Origin: Flavobacteriales bacterium
GTDB lineage: Bacteria; Bacteroidota; Bacteroidia; NS11-12g; UBA955
DNA length: 34,912 nt
Assembly: GCA_947472115.1 (NCBI GenBank)
Contig: CANIZU010000003.1
Location: forward strand, 1-34,912
Reading direction: 5' to 3'
A program made the translations under genes and the position numbers. Shown piece by piece: positions 7,945 through 15,288 of this stretch; the first letter of the stretch is position 1, and each line of letters starts with the position of its first letter. The notes under the pieces are model-generated. The model worked only from the letters and a program-made list of their open reading frames with translations, was not told the origin of the DNA and searched no databases.

Positions 7945-10314
7945 TTAAAATTCTATTCGATAGAAGCCGGAAGGAATAAAAACAAAGGCAGAGGTCCCTT
8001 TTAGAACTACATTATTTGAATTTGGATCAAAAGTTAATTTGGCATTCATTGGATTTCTAACACCTAATATATTGTATACTTGCACACCCCAAAACTCCTT
8101 ATATCCTCGATTGTAGAAAGGTTTGATTTGCTTTGTAAATCCTAAATCAATGCGTCGGTAGGCCGGCATCCTGTAATTGTTTTTCTCGCTGTAGTCGTAT
8201 ACCAATTTGTTGTCGGTGGTAAGATACTTACCCGTTGGAACACTATAAACATTGCCACTCATATACATTGCAGCGAAATTTATCTTAAACCACGTTTCAA
8301 CCTGAAAAGTTAGTTGTGTTTTGAATTGATGCGGACGGTCCCAACGATATCTGAATTCTTCTCCATTATTAATGAATTCGAACGTTCGATTTGATTGCGA
8401 ATACGTATAGCTGGTTAGCCCCGTAACTTTACCTGATTTTTTTGATAGTAGAAACTCGATGCCGCGGCTGTTTCCTATGCCCTGCACAACACTTCTTTCC
8501 CAAAAATTCTTTACCAACGGATCCTCATCAATCCCAGTTAAATCAGTAATTCCTTTGTATTTTTTGTAATAAAATTCTGTCGAGAATTCAATTCCAGCGC
8601 TCACCGGCATGATGTAAGCAGCACTGAATTGAGATGTTTGCTGTGGTTTGAATGTAGCACTACTAGGAAACCAAACATCGCTCGGCAGCACTCCATTCAC
8701 ACTTGATAATTGGTGTAGGCCTTGATTTGCGACAGAATAGCCTAATTGTAATCGTTTTTTGCCTTCAAGTAACTGACTAATGATGATTCTAGGTTCTGGA
8801 CGAAAATAAGTCTTAGTTCCTGTGAAAAACGTCCACAATCTAACGCCGATGTTCATACTTAATCCAATGTTTGGGTGAACGTCTAACTCTGCATAATTAG
8901 CCCATTCCAAATTCGTCTGCACGTTAGCCATGCCGTAGGTGGTATCCGTGTTTCCGGTATTGGTTTGATCAATTAGGTGGAGTTGACCTGGTTGTAAATT
9001 ATGCAATGTTAAATGACTCCCATAATTAATGGTTTGTCGAGGATTTCTAACATAAGAAAAGTCACCATTCACGGTGTAATCGGTAATTGAATTACTCGAT
9101 TTCTCACTCAATTTGGCGGTTTTTGTAGTTCCACCTTGAGTAATACTGCCATCCAAATCGAAGTTGGTGTAGTATTTATATCTCGATAGCCCCATCGTAA
9201 TTGACCCAAAGTGATTGGAGTAAAACTCGTGCGACCATCTGGCACCGATTTGTGTGTTTTGCCAAGAGGTTAGATTCTTTAGGGTATAAACTAAACGACG
9301 TCCCAAGCTATCCGTTTCGTCAACCGAAAAGGAAAGCCCATATTTGTCGCGTCCATTATAAGCCCAATAATTCCATTGCGTGTATTGATTTTTCTTGTAA
9401 TCAACCCTCGCGTTAATGTCATGAATATTGCCAATTAACCCACTGTTGCTGCTACTGCCCGCCCCAACAATCCAATCTAAATAACTTCTGCGAATGGCAA
9501 TTGAACTCGTCACCTTACCTCTGTGATCCAGCGGCCCGTCCATTGCTATTGTTGTGGTTATTGGGTCGATATGTATTTTACCCGTCCAATCTTTTGCGGC
9601 TCCCCCTGATGTTTGGACATCCAATACCCCACCACCGGCTCTTCCTCCATATCTTGCCGGAGCGACACCGCGATAAAACTCAACAGATTTTAGAATGTGA
9701 GGATTGTAATTCGAAACAAATCCAAAAAGGTGCCCATTGCCGTAAAGTGGCAAGCCATTCATCAATTGTAAATTTTGATCGGGGTTGGAGCCACGAACTA
9801 CGAGGCCAGATAAGCCTTCCACACCGCCCGATACCCCTGGTAGAAACTGAAGGTATTTCACGGGATCGGCAACACTTCCGATACTCGGCGATTCAATAAT
9901 TTGCTTCTGAGTAGGAGAATAGAATGACGGCTTCATGTTAAACAACGACAAATACTCTTCCGCGGAATCTAATTCGTTGTATCCGATGGGTTTTAGGAAG
10001 AAATTTTTATTTACAGAAGCCTCTACGTCGATTTCGATTTTCTGAGTTTTAAAACCAGCCGCAGCAACTATGATAATTTTATTGCCATGGGTTGTTCCAA
10101 ATTGATAATAACCATGATCGTTAGATTCAACAGATGCATTTGTAGTGGAATCAATTAAGATTGCACCAGGAATAGTTTCAAGCGTTTTCTTGTTATAAAT
10201 CCAACCCGTAATGGCTGGAATTTGCGCCAAAAGCCCTGCAGCATTCAAACTCAATACCAACGAAAATATTTTCGCAATTCTCATCCTTACAAATATAAGC
10301 CTTTCAAAGGTCAT
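7945..10314 (-). CDS. TonB-dependent receptor with N-terminal carboxypeptidase-like domain
   Basis: Outer-membrane, TonB/ExbBD-energised transporter of 789 residues. In order: signal peptide ending LLAQ near residue 31; a carboxypeptidase D regulatory-like beta domain at about 33-112 (ITGWIYNKKTLETIPGA start); a plug domain at about 125-235 with VRGSNPDQNLQLMNG and RYGGRAGGGVLDV; and a beta barrel to the C terminus, which ends in phenylalanine as outer-membrane proteins do. The ATG at 10314 overlaps the preceding stop codon as ATGA, suggesting translational coupling; an internal ATG at 10284 (MRIAKIF) would give a more typical signal peptide, and I cannot decide between them. No SusD homologue is adjacent; the partner is the DUF4249 lipoprotein 1 nt downstream. 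Substrate unknown. Confidence 0.93.
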   Translation of the reverse strand: MTFERLIFVRMRIAKIFSLVLSLNAAGLLAQIPAITGWIYNKKTLETIPGAILIDSTTNASVESNDHGYYQFGTTHGNKIIIVAAAGFKTQKIEIDVEASVNKNFFLKPIGYNELDSAEEYLSLFNMKPSFYSPTQKQIIESPSIGSVADPVKYLQFLPGVSGGVEGLSGLVVRGSNPDQNLQLMNGLPLYGNGHLFGFVSNYNPHILKSVEFYRGVAPARYGGRAGGGVLDVQTSGGAAKDWTGKIHIDPITTTIAMDGPLDHRGKVTSSIAIRRSYLDWIVGAGSSSNSGLIGNIHDINARVDYKKNQYTQWNYWAYNGRDKYGLSFSVDETDSLGRRLVYTLKNLTSWQNTQIGARWSHEFYSNHFGSITMGLSRYKYYTNFDLDGSITQGGTTKTAKLSEKSSNSITDYTVNGDFSYVRNPRQTINYGSHLTLHNLQPGQLHLIDQTNTGNTDTTYGMANVQTNLEWANYAELDVHPNIGLSMNIGVRLWTFFTGTKTYFRPEPRIIISQLLEGKKRLQLGYSVANQGLHQLSSVNGVLPSDVWFPSSATFKPQQTSQFSAAYIMPVSAGIEFSTEFYYKKYKGITDLTGIDEDPLVKNFWERSVVQGIGNSRGIEFLLSKKSGKVTGLTSYTYSQSNRTFEFINNGEEFRYRWDRPHQFKTQLTFQVETWFKINFAAMYMSGNVYSVPTGKYLTTDNKLVYDYSEKNNYRMPAYRRIDLGFTKQIKPFYNRGYKEFWGVQVYNILGVRNPMNAKLTFDPNSNNVVLKGTSAFVFIPSGFYRIEF

Positions 10315-10676
10315 TGGCCATACCCTTTGGATAGTTCTATTCCAAATCCACTCGCTTCAAATCCTTTCTGTAACATTTGTTTCTTTTCGATTTTAAGCCA
10401 TGTGGATTGATGGGCCGGTATTCTAATTTCTTCAATAGAGGCAATGATGTTTCCACCCAATGTTTCCAGTAACTCCATGGACTTTTTAGATTCCACGGTA
10501 ACAATTTTAGACAAGGTTGAATAGTCTATTGAATTCGATATATCATCTGAAATTGACGATGATTCAAATGAAACCCGAACACTAATCAATAATTCCACAC
10601 CGATGATTCTCTCTATTTCGAAAAATCCAATGTTGGAATGCACAAGTTGTTGGTCAATAAAAATGGTTGTTAACAT
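10311..10676 (-). CDS. folB: Dihydroneopterin aldolase-like protein (FolB family)
   Basis: 121-residue protein with the FolB/T-fold pattern. In folate synthesis FolB cleaves 7,8-dihydroneopterin to 6-hydroxymethyl-dihydropterin and glycolaldehyde. Key positions seem kept: IGFFEIERIIGVEL corresponds to the N-terminal YHG...E..IG strand, SIDYSTL holds the active-site tyrosine (about residue 52), LLETLGGNI carries the pterin-binding glutamate, and WLKIEKKQ supplies the lysine region. The usual YHG start is changed to SNIG, and the C-terminal KxxPP loop is poorly conserved, so activity is likely but not certain. It is the first gene of a probable operon with the TonB receptor (4-nt overlap). It diverges from the acyl-CoA dehydrogenase gene across a 62-nt gap. 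Confidence 0.78.
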   Translation of the reverse strand: MLTTIFIDQQLVHSNIGFFEIERIIGVELLISVRVSFESSSISDDISNSIDYSTLSKIVTVESKKSMELLETLGGNIIASIEEIRIPAHQSTWLKIEKKQMLQKGFEASGFGIELSKGYGQ

Positions 10677-10717
10677 ATTCTTGTCGTAAAAATCCGATGC
10701 AAAGAAAGTAAGTATAT

Positions 10718-10725
10718 TACATTTG
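10718..10725 (+). promoter_or_regulatory. Candidate Bacteroidota -7 promoter box for the acyl-CoA dehydrogenase operon
   Basis: TACATTTG matches the Bacteroidota consensus TAnnTTTG exactly and lies 13 nt before the ATG at 10739. No convincing TTTG/TTG element was seen 19-20 nt upstream. Confidence 0.45.
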
Positions 10726-10738
10726 TGGCTACAACATT

Positions 10739-11956
10739 ATGAGTGAACACGATATTTCAGATTTACTAGCGGCAAATCAAGGTAAAGACCGCTATGTAGC
10801 CCCCGATTTCTATGGTGTAGATGATTTACTCACTGAAGAGCAAAAGTTGATTCGTGCCTCTGTGAGAGAATACGTGAAGCGCGAATTGAGCCCAATCATC
10901 GAGCATTATGCTCAACTTGCTGAATTTCCTCGACATATCGTAAAGCAACTCGGTGATATTGGCGCCTTTGGACCTCAATTGCCAATAGAATACGGCTGCG
11001 GAGGCATGGATTATACTACCTATGGAATTATTATGCAGGAGCTTGAACGATGCGATAGCGGAGTTCGATCCACTGCTTCAGTGCAAGGTTCTTTGGTGAT
11101 GTATCCCATCTTCAAATTTGGCAGTGAAGCTCAAAAGCATAAATACCTTCCCAAACTCGCTTCCGGCGACTGGTTAGGCTGTTTTGGTTTGACGGAGCCT
11201 GATCATGGTTCAAATCCAGGTGGAATGACGACGAACTTTGTCGACAAAGGCGATCATGTCGTTTTGAATGGAGCAAAAATGTGGATTAGCAATGCGCCAT
11301 TCGCTGATGTTGCCGTAGTTTGGGCGAAAAATGAGGCCGGTGTTATTCATGGAATAATCGTTGAGCGCGGCATGGAAGGGTTTACCACTCCTACCACCCA
11401 CAACAAATGGAGCTTAAGGGCTAGTTGTACAGGTGAATTGGTTTTCGATAACGTTAAAGTGCCAAAGGAGAATATACTTCCGGGTGTTACGGGGTTGAAA
11501 GGCCCATTAACTTGCCTTAACTCAGCTAGATATGGTATTAGTTGGGGTGCCTTGGGTGCAGCGATGGATTGCTACGATACTGCAGTAAGGTACTCTAAGC
11601 AACGCATTCAATTCGGTAAGCCTATCGGCGGTTTTCAGTTGCAGCAAAAGAAATTGGCTGAAATGTTAACCGAAATCACCAAAGCACAATTGCTGGTTTG
11701 GAGATTGGGACAATTGATGGACAAAGGATTGGCCACACCCGCTCAAATATCGATGGCTAAAAGGAACAACGTAGAAATCGCGATGAATGTGGCCAAAGAA
11801 GCACGTCAAATGCTTGGCGGAATGGGCATTACGGGTGAATATCCGATTATGCGACACATGATGAATTTGGAATCCGTGGTGACTTATGAAGGCACACACG
11901 ATATCCATCTGTTGATATTGGGAATGGAAATTACTGGCGAGAACGCTTTTTTATAA
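10739..11956 (+). CDS. gcdH: Acyl-CoA dehydrogenase, glutaryl-CoA dehydrogenase type
   Basis: FAD-dependent acyl-CoA dehydrogenase of 405 residues. It follows human glutaryl-CoA dehydrogenase closely: DSGVRS with Arg110 at the position of the glutarate-binding arginine, GCFGLTEPDHGSNP near 147-160, and TYEGTHDIH near 382-390 with Glu384 as the catalytic base. These residues favour oxidative decarboxylation of glutaryl-CoA to crotonyl-CoA in lysine/tryptophan breakdown. A related short-chain substrate cannot be excluded because no other pathway gene is nearby. The ATG start gives a normal N terminus. The gene leads a plus-strand cluster, with the phosphohexomutase starting 17 nt after its stop. 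Confidence 0.88.
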   Translation: MSEHDISDLLAANQGKDRYVAPDFYGVDDLLTEEQKLIRASVREYVKRELSPIIEHYAQLAEFPRHIVKQLGDIGAFGPQLPIEYGCGGMDYTTYGIIMQELERCDSGVRSTASVQGSLVMYPIFKFGSEAQKHKYLPKLASGDWLGCFGLTEPDHGSNPGGMTTNFVDKGDHVVLNGAKMWISNAPFADVAVVWAKNEAGVIHGIIVERGMEGFTTPTTHNKWSLRASCTGELVFDNVKVPKENILPGVTGLKGPLTCLNSARYGISWGALGAAMDCYDTAVRYSKQRIQFGKPIGGFQLQQKKLAEMLTEITKAQLLVWRLGQLMDKGLATPAQISMAKRNNVEIAMNVAKEARQMLGGMGITGEYPIMRHMMNLESVVTYEGTHDIHLLILGMEITGENAFL

Positions 11957-11973
11957 ATTGAACTAGAAATATA

Positions 11974-13374
11974 ATGTATCAGATTAAGTTTGGAACCGAT
12001 GGATGGCGCGAAATTATCGCCGATGAATTTACTGTGGCGAATGTTAGACGTGTAGCCAATGCCACTGCTCTTTGGTTGAATCAAAGTGATTTGCCAAAAA
12101 GTTGCGTCGTGGGTTACGATTGTCGTTTCGGTGGCGAAATGTTTGCAAAAGAAACAGCCAGGCAGCTTGCGGCACAAGGAATAAAAGTAATTGTGTCAAA
12201 GGGTTTTGTTTCTACGCCAATGATTTCCTTGGCCGCAAACCAACTGCATACCGGCGCTGGAATTATCCTTACCGCAAGTCACAATCCTCCAACGTACAAT
12301 GGGTACAAGATTAAAGCGAATTATGGCGGTCCTGCAGTCCCTTCAGAAGTCAGCAAAGTCGAAAATTTGATTTCCCCCTCATTGGTTGCTGCCTGTGATA
12401 CTTTTGAATCGTATTTTAACAATGGAATGATTGAATATGGCGATTTTGAGACCATGTACTATAATCATTGTTTGAGTTCATTTGATATGGATGCCCTCTC
12501 TTCAATTTCGTCGGGATTGGTTTACGACGCTATGTATGGTGCCGGACTTTCGATTGTAAAAAGATTGTTACCAGATGCAACCATTTTGCACGGAAACTAT
12601 AATCCAGGGTTCGATGGACGTGCGCCTGAACCAATCTTGAAAAATCTGCCAGAAATTGGACCTCTCATTAATTCAAGCCCCTCCTATTTATGTGGATTGG
12701 CTACCGATGGTGATGCCGACCGTATTGGGTGGTTTGATGAAAAAGGGAACTTTATCGACTCACACCATTTGATATTGCTATTGATTGAATACCTAACCAC
12801 ATTTAAAGGTTATTCTGGCAAAGTAGTTAAGAGTTTCTCTGTAAGTGATAAAATCCAAAAGTTGTGTGAACTCAAAGGATTGGAGTCGATTACCACAAAA
12901 ATTGGATTCAAATACATTTGTGAGTACATGGTTACCGAAGATGTGTTGATAGGTGCTGAAGAAAGTGGAGGTATAGCAATCAAAGGACACATTCCAGAAC
13001 GCGATGGCGTTTGGATGGGTTTGGTCTTGATGGAATACATGGCAAAAACTGGTAAGTCAGTATCAGAGTTGATCCAAGACATGTATGCCAAAGTAGGTTC
13101 TTTTGCTGTTGAGCGTTACGATTTGCACTTAACCAATGAATTGAAAGAAAGTATTATAGTCAAATGTAAATCAAGAAGTTATGATTCATTCGGTCCTTAT
13201 AAAGTCGTTGATGTAGAGGATGTAGATGGATATAAATTCCGACTTGACAATGGATCATGGGTTATGATACGTCCAAGTGGTACTGAACCTGTTTTGAGGG
13301 TGTATTCAGAATCCACGGATTCCGCTTCGTCGTTCGCAATTCTTGATGCCACCAAGGCTTCAATATTGGGATAA
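11974..13374 (+). CDS. Phosphohexomutase (phosphoglucomutase/phosphomannomutase family)
   Basis: 466-residue alpha-D-phosphohexomutase, which moves phosphate between C1 and C6 of a hexose through a phosphoserine. All four signature sites are present: TASHNPP with Ser102 as the phosphoserine, the metal loop DGDADR at 245-250, the sugar loop EESGG at 329-333 followed by GHIPERDG, and the phosphate-binding RPSGTEP at 433-439. It is shorter than the roughly 570-residue phosphoglucomutase form and resembles the 450-470 residue class, so glucose, mannose or glucosamine phosphate could be the substrate. Such enzymes feed glycogen, cell-wall or polysaccharide precursors. It lies 17 nt after the dehydrogenase gene and 9 nt before the acyltransferase gene, so co-transcription is likely. 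Confidence 0.9.
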   Translation: MYQIKFGTDGWREIIADEFTVANVRRVANATALWLNQSDLPKSCVVGYDCRFGGEMFAKETARQLAAQGIKVIVSKGFVSTPMISLAANQLHTGAGIILTASHNPPTYNGYKIKANYGGPAVPSEVSKVENLISPSLVAACDTFESYFNNGMIEYGDFETMYYNHCLSSFDMDALSSISSGLVYDAMYGAGLSIVKRLLPDATILHGNYNPGFDGRAPEPILKNLPEIGPLINSSPSYLCGLATDGDADRIGWFDEKGNFIDSHHLILLLIEYLTTFKGYSGKVVKSFSVSDKIQKLCELKGLESITTKIGFKYICEYMVTEDVLIGAEESGGIAIKGHIPERDGVWMGLVLMEYMAKTGKSVSELIQDMYAKVGSFAVERYDLHLTNELKESIIVKCKSRSYDSFGPYKVVDVEDVDGYKFRLDNGSWVMIRPSGTEPVLRVYSESTDSASSFAILDATKASILG

Positions 13375-13383
13375 TTAACTACC

Positions 13384-14226
13384 ATGACAGAGAATAAGCC
13401 ACTTCAAGTCAATATTCGAGATGTTATCGCATCAAAGAATCCCAAGATTTTGAAATGGATACCTGGTTTTTTCATCAATTGGTTTGAGCGTTTTGTTCAT
13501 CAGAAAGAGTTAAACGCAATCATGCGCAATCATCACAACGAGGTTGGGATTGAATTTGCAACAAGTGTAGTGAAAGAGTTGGGTGCAAAAGTCAATGTAG
13601 TTAACATCGAAAATATCCCTACCACAGGCAAGTGTGTTTTGGTCGCAAATCACCCAATGGCTGGTTTGGATTCGCTATGTTTATTCAGTTCCGTAGGCCA
13701 AGTTAGAAGTGATATAATGCTTATTGCCAATGATGTACTATCAAACATACCCCCATTCAGTCGTCATTTTGTTCCGGTGAATAAATTAGGTAAATCACCT
13801 AAAGAATCATTGATTCGCATTGACAATGCATATGGAGCAGGTGGTATGATGATGGTTTTCCCGGCGGGCCTTTGCTCTAGAAAAATCAATGGGAAAATTG
13901 TAGACTTGGAATGGCAAAAGAGTTTTTTGATGAAAGCCATTCAGTATGATCTGCAAATTATTCCTGTTCATATCAATGGCGCCAATTCAAATCGCTTTTA
14001 TCGAATCGCAAATTGGAGGAAATTTCTTGGAATCAAATTCAATATTGAAATGATGACGTTGGCAGATGAATTGTTCAAGCAAAAGGACAAGGAATTGACA
14101 ATTACGATTGGCAAGCCTTTCTCACCTTCAATTTTCAAGAAGCAAAATGCCATGGACGATGCGCAAAGAATTAAAGCGCATGTGTACGAATTGTCTCGGA
14201 ATCCATCCGCGATCTTCTCTAGTTGA
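13384..14226 (+). CDS. PlsC-like acyltransferase, candidate aminolipid O-acyltransferase (GlsA/OlsA-like)
   Basis: 280-residue member of the lysophospholipid acyltransferase superfamily. The catalytic motif is NHPMAGLD (His90, Asp96). This is HxxxxxD, one residue longer than the classical HxxxxD; the variant NHPxGGLD is, from memory, usual in the Bacteroidota branch of this family. The second motif is FPAGLCSRK at 159-167. There is no clear membrane span; an amphipathic or hydrophobic N terminus (about 20-35) may bind the membrane. A GNAT/OlsB-like acyltransferase gene follows after 51 nt. In Bacteroides thetaiotaomicron such a pair (glsB and glsA) makes glycine lipids, and in other bacteria OlsB and OlsA make ornithine lipids. 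O-acylation of an N-acyl amino acid is therefore the best guess; lysophosphatidate acylation is the main alternative. Confidence 0.82.
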   Translation: MTENKPLQVNIRDVIASKNPKILKWIPGFFINWFERFVHQKELNAIMRNHHNEVGIEFATSVVKELGAKVNVVNIENIPTTGKCVLVANHPMAGLDSLCLFSSVGQVRSDIMLIANDVLSNIPPFSRHFVPVNKLGKSPKESLIRIDNAYGAGGMMMVFPAGLCSRKINGKIVDLEWQKSFLMKAIQYDLQIIPVHINGANSNRFYRIANWRKFLGIKFNIEMMTLADELFKQKDKELTITIGKPFSPSIFKKQNAMDDAQRIKAHVYELSRNPSAIFSS

Positions 14227-14277
14227 TAGAAACAATCTCAATAAATTGATTATTTTTACGGCTTTAGTGACAACAAA

Positions 14278-15222
14278 ATGATAGAAAATTTGATTGAACC
14301 CATACCTACAGCTCAGTTAATAAAGGAGCTTACTAGGGATATTTATATAAGGCCTACGAATAATGCGTCCAATGAAATTTATATTTTCAAAGGAGATGAA
14401 AAGCCCCATTTGATGGCAGAAGTGGGTCGCTTGCGCGAATTGACATTTAGAGCTGCTGGTGGCGGGACGGGAAAATCAATTGATATTGATCAATTCGATT
14501 CAGGACCTTGCAGTTATAGTCAGTTAATAGTTTGGGATCCTATTGAAAAACAATTGGTTGGAGGCTATCGATTTGTTATGGTGCCAGAAACCAAAGATTC
14601 TCAAGGACATTTTATTTTATCAACCTCTGAGATTTTTAATTATTCTGAACTATTGAAAGAAAAATACTTCCCATTTGCGATAGAACTAGGTAGAAGCTTT
14701 GTTCAACCCGAATACCAGCCTAGCTTGGGAAGTCGCAAGGGCCTATTTAGTTTAGATAATTTGTGGGATGGTTTGGGCGCGATGGTGGTTATGAATACTG
14801 AATATAAGTATTTCTTTGGAAAAATCACGATGTATACTGACTTCAACAAAGAAGCGCGCGACTTGATTTTGAGTTTTATGGATCATTATTTCCCTGATAC
14901 AGAGAACTTAGTAAGTATCCCATCTCCAATTCTTAGAGAATTTGATTGTATTGAGTTTTTAAATGATTTACAAGGATTAGAATTTAAGGAAGGGCATAAA
15001 TTACTGAATTTAAAAGTTCGTGAATTAGGCGAAAACATCCCTCCACTATTCAATAGCTACATGAATTTAAGTCCAACTATGAGAACTTTTGGGACAGCAA
15101 TCAATCACCACTTCGGCGATGTTGAGGAAACGGGTATTATGGTTACAATTGCTGACATATACGATCAAAAGAAAGATCGACATGTGAATTCTTACATAGA
15201 ATACTTGAAGTCATTGACTTAA
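14278..15222 (+). CDS. GNAT-fold N-acyltransferase, OlsB/GlsB-like ('hemolysin' family)
   Basis: 314-residue GNAT-superfamily protein of the type annotated as putative hemolysin or ornithine-ACP acyltransferase. The defining segment is LRELTFRAAGGGTGK followed by DIDQFD at about 52-74, then LIVWDP and VGGYRFV at 83-100, and an ELGRSFVQPEYQP strand in the middle. Family members transfer a 3-hydroxy fatty acid from acyl carrier protein to the amino group of ornithine (OlsB) or glycine (GlsB). The adjacent PlsC-like gene would perform the second, O-acylation step. The name 'hemolysin' comes from a cloning artefact and should not be read as toxin function. Which amino acid is used cannot be told from sequence. 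It ends a plus-strand cluster, 66 nt before the convergent protease gene. Confidence 0.82.
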   Translation: MIENLIEPIPTAQLIKELTRDIYIRPTNNASNEIYIFKGDEKPHLMAEVGRLRELTFRAAGGGTGKSIDIDQFDSGPCSYSQLIVWDPIEKQLVGGYRFVMVPETKDSQGHFILSTSEIFNYSELLKEKYFPFAIELGRSFVQPEYQPSLGSRKGLFSLDNLWDGLGAMVVMNTEYKYFFGKITMYTDFNKEARDLILSFMDHYFPDTENLVSIPSPILREFDCIEFLNDLQGLEFKEGHKLLNLKVRELGENIPPLFNSYMNLSPTMRTFGTAINHHFGDVEETGIMVTIADIYDQKKDRHVNSYIEYLKSLT

Positions 15223-15288
15223 TTCCACTGTTGGAGTGTTAAAAAAGAACTCGGGATCTTTGTTTTTCAGAGCGCAATAAAGTGGCAA

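Noticed and set aside
10677..10738. Promoter for the folB-like gene on the minus strand
   Set aside because: The best candidate (TTTCTTTG) has a mismatch at the important second base and no -33 element at the right spacing.
13384..15222. 'Hemolysin' annotation of the acyltransferase pair
   Set aside because: The label is a historical misnomer for GNAT/PlsC-type lipid enzymes; nothing resembles a toxin.
15223..15288. Possible terminator between the GNAT acyltransferase and S8 protease genes
   Set aside because: Only an AT-rich stem with a mismatch (around 15241-15264) and a 4-bp hairpin (CACT/AGTG) are present; too weak to call.
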